A stretch of 64,000 nucleotides of DNA from Ga0077555 sp963746315 (GCA_963746315.1 CAVVAR010000012.1:310001-374000), one strand, 5' to 3'. Numbered from the stretch's first letter, positions 18,724 through 29,592 are shown. Numbers and translations are program-made. The notes: a model not told the origin generated them from the letters alone.

Positions 18724-19419
18724 TCAGGCGCGTCGCGCAAGATGTTTCTTTACTCTGCGTAGGCCATCGATGGTCATCCGCAATGGCGCAATTCCATCGA
18801 ACCACTTGGGCGGTGCAATATCGGTTCGAGATGGACGCTGGTCCGCAATCGGAGGGTTGATGGCGAACGCGCGCAGTCCGAGTTCGCGACGGGCGATGTT
18901 GAAGGCCCCATCGATCGACATGCAAACACCGTTGGTCTGTAGCGCTCTGGCGAGCATGCCCTCGCAGAAGTCCAGCAACTTGGGTATCGCCGCGCCATTC
19001 ACACCGTAACAATGTGTACCAATGAACTCCACCATGCCATCGACGGCTACAAGACCGTCCGATGGGAGCTCGACTCGAACCTCAGGCACTTGACTATGAC
19101 CCGAATAGACCATTTCCCAATCGTCCGGCAAATCCGCTAGCGCAACAGCACGCTGACGCAGGCTGCGAGCAAACATTACGTCATCCTCCATGACGAGAAT
19201 GTTGCGAGCCTTTAGCGCCTCTTTGAGAACGGCGACATGACTGAGGAAACAACCGTGCTCGCCGATGGTTCGGAAGGGCCCACGATCAGCCGGTCTTTTG
19301 GCCGCAAAGAAGCGCGCGTGTTTGATCCCGACACGCTCGAGCTCGGCCTCGGTCTCGCGGCGCCGGTCTACGCGCTCCGGCAAGTTGATGACGACGATAC
19401 TGTCGAAAGTCTCGAACAT
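18724..19419 (-). CDS. glycosyltransferase family 25 (LPS/EPS type)
   Basis: A 231-residue protein starting at MFETFDSIVVINLPERVDRR, the classic GT25 opening, where the ERVDRR segment contacts the nucleotide sugar. GEHGCFLSHVAVLKEAL is the conserved 'G-x-x-GC-x-x-SH' block and ILVMEDDVMF the acidic metal site. VEFIGTHCYGVNGAAI is the third conserved block. GT25 enzymes usually transfer galactose onto lipooligosaccharide or exopolysaccharide. An ATG 54 bp further upstream (19473) is possible but adds a poor tail. The gene lies between the glf fragments and the GT26 gene on the minus strand and is intact, unlike its neighbours. Confidence 0.87.
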   Translation of the reverse strand: MFETFDSIVVINLPERVDRRRETEAELERVGIKHARFFAAKRPADRGPFRTIGEHGCFLSHVAVLKEALKARNILVMEDDVMFARSLRQRAVALADLPDDWEMVYSGHSQVPEVRVELPSDGLVAVDGMVEFIGTHCYGVNGAAIPKLLDFCEGMLARALQTNGVCMSIDGAFNIARRELGLRAFAINPPIADQRPSRTDIAPPKWFDGIAPLRMTIDGLRRVKKHLARRA

Positions 19420-19625
19420 GCGTTGCCCGCTAGGTTTGTTTTTTAGTTGCACTTCGACGCACGCCGCTTGCACTCAGGAGCACCTCGCGCTGGGACGGGG
19501 CTTTTGCCTCGGCGAGACACCACGCGCATCTACGCGAGTGACTACACGCTCACCCTCTAACGGCCAAGAGCCATCCCCGATCAAGGTCAAGAAGCGTGAC
19601 AAGGCGCTGCGACGACCCCAACTGA

Positions 19626-20426
19626 CTACTGTGTGAACGGATTGCCGTTTTTGCGCAGATCGTTTGCGACCACTGCGAGGAATGCCCAGGAATCAACGAA
19701 GTAACGCCTGAAAAGTCGGCGCGGCTCGCTGGCGAAGCGCCATAGCCACTCGAAACCCGCGTTCCGCACGACCTTTGGTGCGCGCCTTGCGGTCCCGACG
19801 AAGAAATCGAGGCTTGCACCAAATGCAAAGCCATAGGCGTCACCGAGACGGTCGCGGTTCCGATCCATCCAGATCTCCGACTTTGGGGCGCCGACGCCCA
19901 TGAATATGTGCGTCGGCCTCAGAGTCTCGATCTGCTGCAGGAGAGCCTCGCTCGCGGCATCATCATTCTCGAAGCCAAACGGTGGGACGGCGACCGCATA
20001 CTGGTCCGGGCGAAAGCCCGCTTCGATAAAGTGGCGCTGCAGCAGGCGCTGCGTCCGCTCGCTCGACGCAATCAGGAACGGCCGATGACGGCCAAGCTTC
20101 AACTTGCCCATAATCAGGGGGAACAAATCGGATCCGCACACACGTCCGGCCAGTTTGGCACCGCGCCAGCGCGCGTAGATATAGACGGGGAAACCGTCCG
20201 CGGTAACCACGCTTGCTCGTCTGTAGGCGGTACGGAAGCTCGCACTCCGCCGTAGCGTGACGACGTGATCGAGATTCATTGTTGCAATCAGTCGCAGGCC
20301 ACCGCCAATTGGCGGCAGCGCGTCTGTCACTGCGTCTGCGATCTGCAAGAGGCTCCTATCGGTGAATTCAACACCGAACACGGGCGGCTGGCTTTCCGCC
20401 CCGCAGAGCACTACCGGAACTTGCAT
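19626..20426 (-). CDS. WecG/TagA/CpsF family glycosyltransferase (GT26)
   Basis: A 266-residue enzyme. Key segments are ATMNLDHVVTLRRSASFRTAYRRASVVTADGFPV, with the catalytic Asp in TADG, then RVCGSDLFPLIM and PTHIFMGVGAPKSEIWM, followed by FGASLDFFVGTARRAPKVVRNAGFEWLWR, which matches the family signature GA-x-x-DF-x-G-x-x-x-RAP-x-W-x-x-x-x-GLEW-x-x-R. GT26 enzymes add the second sugar to an undecaprenyl-linked carrier at the membrane. I choose ATG 20426 because AGGAAGAG lies 8-10 bp upstream; 20474 is an alternative. It is the first minus-strand gene of the polysaccharide block. Confidence 0.9.
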   Translation of the reverse strand: MQVPVVLCGAESQPPVFGVEFTDRSLLQIADAVTDALPPIGGGLRLIATMNLDHVVTLRRSASFRTAYRRASVVTADGFPVYIYARWRGAKLAGRVCGSDLFPLIMGKLKLGRHRPFLIASSERTQRLLQRHFIEAGFRPDQYAVAVPPFGFENDDAASEALLQQIETLRPTHIFMGVGAPKSEIWMDRNRDRLGDAYGFAFGASLDFFVGTARRAPKVVRNAGFEWLWRFASEPRRLFRRYFVDSWAFLAVVANDLRKNGNPFTQ

Positions 20427-20722
20427 CAGTACTCTTCCTGCGGACACGAAAGCGAACATGACCAGGCTGGCCACCCCGACAAACTTATTACTACTAGTAA
20501 GGTTCCATTCATAGTGAGCCGCGGGCTGACGGTTAGCAAGCCGCTGAAATGCTAGGTATCACCGCCTCTGAGGCGAACAAATTGCTGTCTGTGATCGAGC
20601 TGAGCGTCTCGCAACTCGCTAGTCAAGACTTTGCTCGATGTCGGAGGTCAGCGAATTCTCACGAAATAGCACTTTATTAGCTTTCAAGGTTCGGCAGATA
20701 CAACGGTTCTGGTTCACTATGG

Positions 20723-23700
20723 TTACGCGGCAACGTTGCCACTCGGACCCGTTGTCTCGGGCTCTCGCCCGCCATCGGCGCGCTCGACCGGCTGGCCCGC
20801 ACTGCGCCAACCTCGGAACGCCTTCTGCAGGCGATCGAGCATCAAATAGATGACCGGCGTCGTGTAGAGCGTCAGGACTTGTGAGATTACCAGCCCGCCG
20901 ATGATCGCCACGCCGAGCGGGCGCCGCATCTCGGCCCCCGGACCCGTCGCGATCGCGAGGGGGATTGCACCGAAAAGTGCCGCGAGCGTTGTCATCAGGA
21001 TCGGCCGGAAACGCTCCCGCGCGGCCGCCCGGATGGCGTCGAGCGCGGAGAGTCCCCGCTGGCGCTCCGCCTCCAGCGCGAAATCGACCAGCATGATGCC
21101 GTTCTTCTTAACGATGCCGATCAGCAGGATGATCGCGATGAACGCAACCAGCGACAGCTCCATGTCCGCGAGGCGCAAGGCGACCAGCGCCCCGAGACCG
21201 GCCGACGGCAGCGTCGAGATGATCGTCAGCGGGTGCGCGAGGCTTTCGTAGAGAATGCCGAGCACGATGTAGACCAGCAGCAGTGCGGCCACGATGAGCA
21301 GTGGTTGCGCGCCCCCTCCTCGAAGTGCCGCGCGGGCATCGCCTGCGGGCTCGATCCGCAGCGAGTTCGGGCGGCTGCATCTCCGCGATCGCCGCCATGA
21401 TCCGCGTGTTCGCCTGGTCGAGCGTCAGATCGCCTTCGGTATTGTAGCTGAGCGTCACGGCCGGGAACGGTCCCTGATGGTTGACGGCAAGCGGCGCCAG
21501 CGCAGACCGGACCGTAATGACCGACAGCAGTGGAATTTGTGCTCCTCCGCGCGCCGGCACGTAGATGGCGGCGAGGTCGCCCGGATCGCGCTGCAGGGAC
21601 GGATCCGCCTCCAGGATGACCCGGTACTGGTTGCGCGCACGGTAGAGGATTGCAACTTGCCTCTGGGCGAACGCGTTGTTGAGCGCCGCGCCGATCGCGT
21701 CGACCGTCACGCCGAGCCTCGCCGCGGCTTCCTTGTTGATCTTGATGTCGAGCTGCCGGGCGCCCTGCTCACGGTTCGTGGCGACGTCGACGAGACCGGG
21801 CACGGTGCGTAGCCGGGCCAGGATCTTAGGCGCCCAGTCATAGAGCTCGTCCGCACTCGTCGACCAGAGTGCAAGCTCGTTCGACGAGCGCGACTGGCCA
21901 CCCCCGCCGCCTCTGAGATCCTGCACGGCATTGATGTAGGCCGCGAGCCCGGGGATGGCATTGAGCGGGCGCCGCAGGCGGGCCACGACGTCTGCCGATG
22001 TAACGCCTGGCCTCTCGGCGAGCGGCTTCAGCGCAACGAACATCCGCGCTGTCGAGCCGGCCGTCGAGAAGAACGACGCGCCGACCGACGAGCCCACACC
22101 CTCGACTGCCGGGTCGGCGAGCACCTTTGCGACGGCTTGCTCCTGCAGTTCCTTCATCTGCTCGAACGAGGCGTCGGTGGCACCTTGCATGAACACGGAG
22201 ACGAGCCCCGTATCGTCGGTCGGAAAGAAGCCCTTCGGCAGCTTGACGAACAGGAAGGCCGAGGCGGCGATGACAGCGGGAAGCGTCATCAGCGTCAGCC
22301 AGCGATATTTGAGAGCGACCGCCAGCGAGGACTCGTAGCTCGAGACGAGACCGTCGAGACCCCGCTCCACGAACCGGTCGAGCCTGTTGGCCCGGGGATT
22401 GGCGCTGCCCCGGATCGTATGCGCGCACAGCATCGGCGTCAGCGTCAGCGACACGATCGTCGAGACCGCGATGGCGAACAGCATCGTCATCGCAAACTCG
22501 TAGAGCAGCCGTCCCGGCAGCCCACCCATGAAGACCAGGGGTACGAAGGCGGCCGCCAGCGACAGCGAGATGGACACCACCGTGAAGCCGATCTCGCGTG
22601 CTCCATTGAGCGCCGCCGCGAACGGCGCGAGGCCCTTCTCGAGATTGCGGTACATGTTCTCGATCATCACGATCGCATCGTCGACCACGAAGCCGACCGA
22701 GATTGCGAGCGCCATCAGCGTCAGGTTGTTGATCGAGAAACCTGCCAGCGCCATCGCTGCAAGCGTGCCGGCGATCGAAAGTGGAACGGTGACTTCGGCG
22801 GCCATCATCGGCGCTGCGCGCCTCAGGAAAATCAGCACGACCAGCATCACGAGAATGATCGACAGCACCAATGTCAGCTGCATGTCGTGAACGGACGCGC
22901 GGATGGTCTGCGTGCGATCGGCCAGGATCGAGATGTCGACGCCGGCCGGAATCCAACGCGCGAGATCGGGAAGCAGCGCCTTCACCCCGTCGACCGTCTC
23001 GATCACATTCGCGTCGGGCTGCTTGGTGATGAACAGCAGCACGGCGGGCTGCAGGTTAAAGAGCGCCGCCGAGCGGGAATTGCGCGAGGCCTGCACCACC
23101 TGCGCCACGTCCTTCAGCCGGACCGGCACGCCATTGACGGTCTTGACGACCAGACCTTCGTAGTCGGTGACGGTCGTCAGTTGCGCGTTGGTCTCGATCG
23201 CGATGAGCTCGTCCGGCCCGTCGATGGAGCCGAGCGGCACCAGTTGCGTCGCAGCCGAAATTGCCTGACGCACGGCTTCCATGGATACACCGAGCGAGGC
23301 GAGCTGTGTCGGGTTCACGCGAATACGGATCGCCGGTTGCTCGGCACCCGAGACGTTGACCTCGCCGACTCCCGGGACCTGCGCGATGCGCTGAACGAGT
23401 GTGGTGTCGGCGACATCGTAGACCGTCGAGACCGGCACGCTTTTGGAGGTCAAGGCCAGGATCAGAACCGGCGAGGCGTTCGGGTTTGCCTTGCGAAACA
23501 CCGGCAAGGTCGGCATGTCGCTCGGCAGATCGGCAGCCGCCGCGTTGATCGCGGCCTGCACGTCGCGCGCCGCTCCGTCGAGCGATCGATTGAGATCGAA
23601 CTGGAGTTGAATGCGCGTCGAGCCCAAACCCGACGACGAGGTCATGTCGGTAACGCCCGCGATCTCGCCGAGGCGCCGCTCGAGGGGAGAGGCGACTGTC

Positions 23701-23939
23701 GCAGCCATGACGGCGGGATCGGCGCCCGGCCGGCTCGCCGAGACGACCACCATCGGAAACTCGACCGACGGCAGGCTGGCGACCGGCAGCATGCGGTAGC
23801 CGACGAGCCCGGCAAGCAGCAGTCCGATCGCCAGCAGCGTCGTCGCGACAGGCCGCTCGATGAAGGGCTTCGAGAAGTTCAGAGCCACATGGCCGAGCGC
23901 GCTTTGCGGGCTGCCTTTCTGGCGTGGAGCCGAGGCCAT
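20723..23939 (-). pseudogene. RND efflux permease (second of the pair), frameshifted near 21370
   Basis: The N-terminal 860 residues are a canonical HAE1/MdtBC-type RND pump: FIERPVATTLLAIGLLLAG first helix, PGADPAVMAATVASPLERRL, and VGFVVDDAIVMIENMYRN, which carries the paired Asp residues of the proton relay in helix 4. Near 21370 (minus-strand CCC run) the frame is lost; the other frame carries on as AQPLLIVAALLLVYIVLGIL through to the C-terminal helices ending at 20723. A second pair of compensating shifts may lie near 21320-21340. The start at ATG 23939 lies 4 bp after the stop of the upstream permease gene, so the two are co-transcribed. If the indel is a sequencing error, the pump is a normal 1060-residue subunit. 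Confidence 0.88.
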
Positions 23940-23943
23940 CGCG

Positions 23944-26900
23944 TCACTCCTTCGCTGCGACGCGGACGATACCCGCTGCCAGCTCGCCGCCACCGCCACC
24001 GACGGCTCCGCTCGCCACCGCCGGCACTGCGGGATGCCGCGGCAGATCCACGTCGGCGGGCTCACCGGCGATACGCGCTCTCAAGCTCTCCAGTGTCAGG
24101 TAGATCACCGGCGTCGTGTAGAGCGTGAGAACCTGCGAGACGAGGAGGCCGCCGATGATGGTGATGCCGAGCGGATTTCTGAGCTCCGACCCGACGCCAC
24201 TCTCTACCGCCAGCGGTAACGCGCCGAGCAGTGCGGCGAGCGTCGTCATCATGATCGGCCGGAAGCGCAACCTGCACGCCTCCATGATCGCAGCGCGCGG
24301 CGACAGCCCTCTCCCACGTTCGGCCTCGAGCGCGAAGTCGATCATCAGGATCGCGTTCTTCTTGACGATACCCATCAGCAGGACGATGCCGATCAGTGCC
24401 ACCACCGAGAGATCGAGCCCGGTGACATGCAGCGCCAGCACCGCTCCGATGCCCGCTGACGGCAACGTCGTCAGAATGGTGAGCGGATGGATCGCACTCT
24501 CGTAGAGAATGCCGAGCACGAGGTAGATGCACACGATCGCGGCCAGGATCAGCCATGGCTGGCCGTCGAGCGCCCGCGTGAACTCGGCGGCTTCGCCTGA
24601 GTACGTGCCTGTGATGGAGCCGGGCAACGAGATATCGCGCACAGCTGTCTCGATCGAGGCGATGGCGTCAGATAGCGCCGCACCCGGCGCGAGATTGTAC
24701 GACACGGTGACGGCCGGGAACTGATCCTGCCGGGCGACCGAAAGCGGAGCGGTGGTCCGGACGATCTTGGCGATCGTCGATAGCTGAACTTGCGCGCCCG
24801 TCGAGGATGGTACCCACACCCGCGCGAGCGCGGCCGGATCGCGATTGTAGAGCGGGGAGGCCTCGAGCACGACGCGGTATTGATTGGCCTGCGCATAGAT
24901 GGTCGAGATCTGCCGCTGGCCGAAGGCGTCGTTGAGTGCGTCGCTCACCTGCGCCATGGACACGCCGAGCCGGCCCGCCAATGCCCGGTCGACATCGACC
25001 AGCGCCTTGAGCCCGCCGTTCTGCAGGTCCGTGCCGACGTCGACCAGCTTGGGATCGGCCGCGAGCCGCTCGACGAGCTGCTCCGCGACCCTTGCCACTT
25101 CGCCGCCGTTGGCGCCGCTCAGCGTGTATTGGTAGAGAGCGCGCGCCGTCCGCGTGGCGATCTGCACCTCCTGCACCGGCCGGAAGGTCACGTTGATGCC
25201 GCCGACCGATTTCGCGACGACGGCAAGCCGCGCGATGATCTCTGTCGCTGTCGCATCGCGCTGATTGCGCGGTTTCAGTGTGATCTTGAGATGACCCGAG
25301 TTGGGCGTCGCATTGAGAGCGCTCACGCCCAGGATCGAGACCACGCCGGCGACATCGGGATCCTTCGCGACGGCAGCCGCGAGCTCGCCTTGCACCCGTT
25401 CCATCGCCTCGAAGGAGGTTGCCGGCGCCGCCTCGAAGCTGGCCGTGACGAGGCCGGTGTCCTGCACCGGGAGAAAGCCCTTGGGGACGCTGACGTAGAG
25501 CCAAACAGTTGCCGTCACGGTTGCCACGGTGACTGCGAGCGTCGTCCGCGAGTGCGCGACGACGATTGCGAGGCTGCGCATGTAGCCGTCGACGATGCCG
25601 TCGTTGATGCGCGACAACACCCCTGGCGCGGTCTCGACCTTCGTCTTGGGCCGGCGCAGCAGCCGCGCGCACAGCATCGGGATCAGCGTCAGCGACACCA
25701 CCGCCGAGACCACGACCGCGATCGAGAGCGTCAGCGCGAACTCGCGGAACATGCGTCCAACGAGCCCGGTCATGAACAGCAGCGGTATGAACACGGCGAG
25801 CAGCGACATCGTCAGCGAGATCACGGTGAAACCGATCTCGGACGCACCTTCGAGCGCCGCCGTGAACGGGTCCTCGCCGTCGTCGACGTGACGCACGATG
25901 TTCTCGATCATCACGATCGCGTCGTCGACGATGAACCCCGTGCCGATGGTCAGCGCCATCAGCGACAGGTTGTCTAGGCTGAAACCCCAGAGCCACATCA
26001 CGCCGAACGTGGCCACGATCGATACCGGCAGCCCGATACCCGCTATCAGCGTCGCGCGGGCCGACTTGAGGAACAGCAGCACCACCAGCACCACGAGACC
26101 GACCGCTAGCACCAGCGTGAACTGGACGTCGTGCACCGAGGCGCGGATCGTCTCGGTCCGGTCGTGCACCACAGCGAGCTGGACGCCCTCAGGCATGCCC
26201 CGCTCCAGCCGTGGCAGCTCGGCCTTCAATCTGTCGACGGCGGCGATGACGTTGGCACCGGGCTGACGCTGCACGTTGATGACGACGGCGGTCTTGCCCT
26301 GGTACCAGCCGCCGACCTTGCTGTTCTCGAGCCCATCCGTCACCGCGGCGACGTCCGCGAGCCGCACCGGCGCGCCATTTCGCCAGGCGACGATGACGGC
26401 CTTGTACTGCTCCGCGCTCGAGATCTGGTCGTTGGCCGCTAGCGTGTATGACTGCATCGCGCCGTCGAGCGAGCCCTTGGGCCCCGAGACGTTAGCCGCG
26501 ACGATGGCCGCTCTGAGGTCGGCCATGGACAACCCGTAGCCGCCGAGCCGCGCGAGATCCGCCTGGATGCGCACAGCCGGCTTGACCCCTCCCTCGATCG
26601 CGACCCGCCCGACCCCCGAAACCGACGCCAGCCGCTGCGCGATGAGTGTGTCGGCGATATCGGACAGCGTCCGCAGCGACAGCGTGTCCGATGTCAGCGC
26701 CAGCGTTGCGATCGGCGCATCGGCTGGGTTCACCTTGGCGAAGGTCGGTGGATACGGGAGCGTGCGCGGCAGCGTCGAGGCCGCTGCGTTGATCGCCGAC
26801 TGCACGTCCTGGCCGGCAGCGTCGATGTCACGTCCGAGCCGGAACTGCAGAGTAATCTGGCTTATGCCGAGCGATGACGACGAGGTCATCACCTCGAGCG

Positions 26901-27126
26901 ACGAGATCTGCCCGAGCTGACGCTCGAGCGGCGCGGTGACGAGATTTGCCATCGTCTCGGGGCTCGCGCCCGGCAGCTCGGTCGTCACCTGGATGGTCGG
27001 GAACTCGACCTGCGGCAGTGAGGCGATTGGCAGCGCGCGATAGCCGAGCACGCCTGCAAGCACGATCGCGATCGTCAGGAGCAGTGTCGCGATCGGGCGT
27101 AGGATGAACGGGGTCGATACGCTCAT
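23944..27126 (-). CDS. RND efflux permease subunit (MdtB/MdtC-like)
   Basis: An intact 1060-residue inner-membrane pump. It opens with STPFILRPIATLLLTIAIVLAG, then SLPQVEFPTIQVTTELPGASP (periplasmic porter domain). The proton-relay Asp pair is in TGFIVDDAIVMIENIVRHVDDG (helix 4). A second copy of the helix/porter plan follows, including QPWLILAAIVCIYLVLGILYES and GIVLLMGIVKKNAILMIDFALE. Such pumps trade protons for export of drugs, bile-salt-like or metal substrates. The start overlaps the adaptor stop by four bases (ATGA), and the second permease follows 4 bp downstream. Two different permeases with one adaptor is the MdtABC heteromer plan. No outer-membrane channel gene lies in the operon. 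Confidence 0.94.
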   Translation of the reverse strand: MSVSTPFILRPIATLLLTIAIVLAGVLGYRALPIASLPQVEFPTIQVTTELPGASPETMANLVTAPLERQLGQISSLEVMTSSSSLGISQITLQFRLGRDIDAAGQDVQSAINAAASTLPRTLPYPPTFAKVNPADAPIATLALTSDTLSLRTLSDIADTLIAQRLASVSGVGRVAIEGGVKPAVRIQADLARLGGYGLSMADLRAAIVAANVSGPKGSLDGAMQSYTLAANDQISSAEQYKAVIVAWRNGAPVRLADVAAVTDGLENSKVGGWYQGKTAVVINVQRQPGANVIAAVDRLKAELPRLERGMPEGVQLAVVHDRTETIRASVHDVQFTLVLAVGLVVLVVLLFLKSARATLIAGIGLPVSIVATFGVMWLWGFSLDNLSLMALTIGTGFIVDDAIVMIENIVRHVDDGEDPFTAALEGASEIGFTVISLTMSLLAVFIPLLFMTGLVGRMFREFALTLSIAVVVSAVVSLTLIPMLCARLLRRPKTKVETAPGVLSRINDGIVDGYMRSLAIVVAHSRTTLAVTVATVTATVWLYVSVPKGFLPVQDTGLVTASFEAAPATSFEAMERVQGELAAAVAKDPDVAGVVSILGVSALNATPNSGHLKITLKPRNQRDATATEIIARLAVVAKSVGGINVTFRPVQEVQIATRTARALYQYTLSGANGGEVARVAEQLVERLAADPKLVDVGTDLQNGGLKALVDVDRALAGRLGVSMAQVSDALNDAFGQRQISTIYAQANQYRVVLEASPLYNRDPAALARVWVPSSTGAQVQLSTIAKIVRTTAPLSVARQDQFPAVTVSYNLAPGAALSDAIASIETAVRDISLPGSITGTYSGEAAEFTRALDGQPWLILAAIVCIYLVLGILYESAIHPLTILTTLPSAGIGAVLALHVTGLDLSVVALIGIVLLMGIVKKNAILMIDFALEAERGRGLSPRAAIMEACRLRFRPIMMTTLAALLGALPLAVESGVGSELRNPLGITIIGGLLVSQVLTLYTTPVIYLTLESLRARIAGEPADVDLPRHPAVPAVASGAVGGGGGELAAGIVRVAAKE

Positions 27127-28469
27127 CGAGTTGCGCCTGACTTCGTCCCCGGCGCCTCGCTCGTTTGCGGAATCACGGTCGCGGCATTGGCGGGAGGTGC
27201 GTTGCTTGCGGGCCGGCCCTCGGCAGCCTCGCGCTCACGGCGCCGCTTGCCTTTCTCGCCGTTACCGCCACCCTTCTGGCCTCGCTTCGCGCGCGGCGGC
27301 GGTACGAACCCGACAGGCGTCGAGGCCGGCGCGTCCTGGACGATCAGCCGCGCGCCCTCCGAGATGCGGGCGAAGCCCGTGGTGACGACCTGCTCGCCCA
27401 CATCGAGCCCTTTGGCGATCACGGCAAGCGTCTCGGTCGTCAATCCCGTCTCGACGGGCCTCACGGTAGCAGCGTTCTCTGCTCCGACGACCCACACGAA
27501 CGTGCCAGCCGGTCCGCGCTGCACGGAAGCCGTTGGCACCGCGACGACGCCCTTGAGCGTATCGATGCGGATACGCACGTTGACGAACTGCCCGGGCCAC
27601 AGCAGGCGGCGGGCATTTGGAAATCGCGCCTTCATGCGAATGGTGCCGGTCGTGGCGTCGATCTGGTTGTCGATCACGTCGAGCGCGCCGGTCTCGATGA
27701 CGCCCTGTCCATCGGCCTCGACGGCTTCGACGATGACGGCACCCTTCATCAGGGCCTTCTGCACCTCCTGCAGACGCTGTTGTGGCAGCGCAAACAGGAC
27801 CGCGATGGGATCGATCTCGGTGATCGTCACGATACCGGCGTCGCCCGAGCGCATCAGATTGCCCTCGTCGACCAGCCTGAGGCCCGTGCGCCCGCTGATC
27901 GGCGAGGTGATGCGCGTGTAGCCGAGAATTGTGCGCGCGCTCGCGACGGCCGCATCCTCGGCCTTCAGCTGCGCCTCGAGCTGGTCGACCTGCGCCTCCT
28001 GGGTGTCCATGGTCTTCTGAGCCATGACGCCCGGGATCTTGGCCATCCGTTCGTAGTCGCGCTTGGCGTTGGCGAGCTGTGTTGCCGTGATCGCGCGCCG
28101 TGCTGTCGCCTGGTCGAGCGCGGCCTGGTAGGTCGCGGGATCGATCTCGGCGAGGAGATCGCCCGCCTTCACGTCCTGGCCCTCCTGGAACGCGACCTTG
28201 ATGAGCCGTCCGTCGACCTGCGGCTTCACCGTGACCGTATTCAACGGACGTACCGTGCCGACGGCGTCGAGCAGCACCGGCACCTCCTGACGCTCAGCCC
28301 TGGTCGCCAGCACTGGCACCATCGGCTGTCCGCCACCGCCGGCGGCGCCCCTGCTGGGCCGGTCGCGCGTCACCGGCGCCGTCTCTGGCTTGACCATTGC
28401 GTAGGCGACGACGCCGACCATGCTCCCCAGCAAGGCCACCGCAACGAGCTTTTTCACAATGGAGGCCAC
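27123..28469 (-). CDS. RND efflux periplasmic adaptor (membrane fusion protein)
   Basis: About 448 residues from a GTG at 28469 (VASIVKKLVAVALLGSMVGV, the signal/anchor). An upstream frame extending to 28658 is Arg-rich and unlikely to be translated. Domains in order: lipoyl-like half (TVTVKPQVDGRLIKVAFQEG then VKAGDLLAEIDP), alpha-helical hairpin (QAALDQATARRAITATQLANAKRDYERM to QVDQLEAQLKAEDA), the second lipoyl half with ITSPISGRTGLRLVDEGN, then the beta-barrel and membrane-proximal domains. The Lys/Arg/Gly-rich tail is unstructured. It bridges the inner-membrane permeases to an outer-membrane channel and heads the three-gene minus-strand operon. Confidence 0.92.
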   Translation of the reverse strand: MASIVKKLVAVALLGSMVGVVAYAMVKPETAPVTRDRPSRGAAGGGGQPMVPVLATRAERQEVPVLLDAVGTVRPLNTVTVKPQVDGRLIKVAFQEGQDVKAGDLLAEIDPATYQAALDQATARRAITATQLANAKRDYERMAKIPGVMAQKTMDTQEAQVDQLEAQLKAEDAAVASARTILGYTRITSPISGRTGLRLVDEGNLMRSGDAGIVTITEIDPIAVLFALPQQRLQEVQKALMKGAVIVEAVEADGQGVIETGALDVIDNQIDATTGTIRMKARFPNARRLLWPGQFVNVRIRIDTLKGVVAVPTASVQRGPAGTFVWVVGAENAATVRPVETGLTTETLAVIAKGLDVGEQVVTTGFARISEGARLIVQDAPASTPVGFVPPPRAKRGQKGGGNGEKGKRRREREAAEGRPASNAPPANAATVIPQTSEAPGTKSGATR

Positions 28470-28725
28470 GGGCGCACCCTTTCGCTTGAGCCTTGCGTCT
28501 GTAGAACTCACTGGGGCTGAACGGGCGAGCCCGCCGAGAACCGTCGCTGCCGCGAGGCTCTGGCGTCGACGTCCCTCGTCTTTCCGCCGAAGTTGATGCA
28601 ACTTGGCGCCATGCCTGCATCGGCGTGAAGGCATTTCCGCGGCCGTCCTGTGCGGCATGATGAACGCAAGGAGTGTGCCCCACTATAAACGCAGGCGACG
28701 AGGTGCCCGATCACGGAGGCGTGTC

Positions 28726-29592
28726 ATGGAGGGTGGATGCAGCTGCGGCAGTCTCCGGTACCGGCTGCTCAAACGGCCGATGATCGTACACGGCTGCCAT
28801 TGCCGCTGGTGCCAGCGCGAGACCGGGTCGGCGTTCGCCGTAAATGCCGTTCTCGAGGCCGACTGTGTTGTTCACGAGGGCACCGAGCCCATGCTCGTGC
28901 TGACCCCTTCCGAGAGCGGGCGCGGCCAGACGATTGCACGTTGCCCCACTTGCCAGATGGCGGTGTGGAGCAACTACGCGGGGGCGGGCGAGCGAATTCG
29001 CTTTGTGCGCGTTGGAACACTGGACCAGCCCGATCTTCTACCCCCCGACATCCACATCTTCACGGCGTCCAAGCAACCTTGGGTGGTGTTGCCGGAGGGT
29101 GTCCGCGCGGTGCCACAGTATTATGCGCCGAAACAGATATGGTCGCCGCAGGCTCAGGCGAGGTGGCGGAAGGCCAGGGGCTGGGCCTCAGGCGGCGTGA
29201 CGTCGTGGGGCGCGGGCGATCCCACGCCCTTTTCTGGATCGACGGCGCCTCGCGCAACGTCTTTCAGCTGTCCGCGTTGTGCTTGGCACCTGCCGCCAAG
29301 CGCTCCTCTTGCTCGCGAAGCTCCGGCGTCAACGCCTCACCGAAATCGTCGGCTTCGAAGATGGGGCGGATCTCGACCTCGCTGTCCTCCTGATGTGGAT
29401 TGGGGCATCGCTTCGCCCACGCGATCGCCTCGTCCATCGACGCGACTTTCCAGATCCAATACCCCGCAATCAGCTCTTTGGTCTCGGCAAACGGTCCGTC
29501 CGTCACTATGCGATCCTTGCCTGAGAAGCGAACGCGAGCGCCTTTCTTCGACGGGTGCAATCCCTCGCCAGCGAGCATCACGCCGGCCTTGA
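28726..29592 (+). CDS. GFA-family zinc protein (glutathione-dependent formaldehyde-activating-like), C-terminal tail doubtful
   Basis: The start at ATG 28726 has GGAGG 8 bp upstream. Residues 1-135 are a clear GFA/CENP-V fold: GGCSCGSLRYRL, then HGCHCRWCQRETGSAFAVNA, and a CPTCQMAVWSNY zinc pair near residue 82. These Cys residues bind structural and catalytic zinc. The natural end is expected around 29170-29200; a TGA in the next frame at 29198-29200 would give a normal-length protein. The 130 codons drawn beyond are Ser/Arg/Pro-rich and run antisense to the YCII gene, so another one-base shift is likely. Family members are often orphan enzymes of unknown substrate; the formaldehyde role should not be assumed. 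Confidence 0.72.
   Translation: MEGGCSCGSLRYRLLKRPMIVHGCHCRWCQRETGSAFAVNAVLEADCVVHEGTEPMLVLTPSESGRGQTIARCPTCQMAVWSNYAGAGERIRFVRVGTLDQPDLLPPDIHIFTASKQPWVVLPEGVRAVPQYYAPKQIWSPQAQARWRKARGWASGGVTSWGAGDPTPFSGSTAPRATSFSCPRCAWHLPPSAPLAREAPASTPHRNRRLRRWGGSRPRCPPDVDWGIASPTRSPRPSTRLSRSNTPQSALWSRQTVRPSLCDPCLRSERERLSSTGAIPRQRASRRP

Noticed and set aside
22137..24128. 663-codon plus-strand open frame
   Set aside because: It is antisense to the two RND permease genes. Its His/Arg/Asp-rich composition with no family signature is a GC-skew shadow.
27165..28520. 451-codon plus-strand frame
   Set aside because: It is antisense to the membrane fusion protein, which has full family motifs; the plus frame has none.
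29200..29592. C-terminal 130 codons of the GFA frame as a real domain
   Set aside because: Ser/Arg/Pro-rich, antisense to the YCII gene, and far beyond the normal length of GFA proteins.
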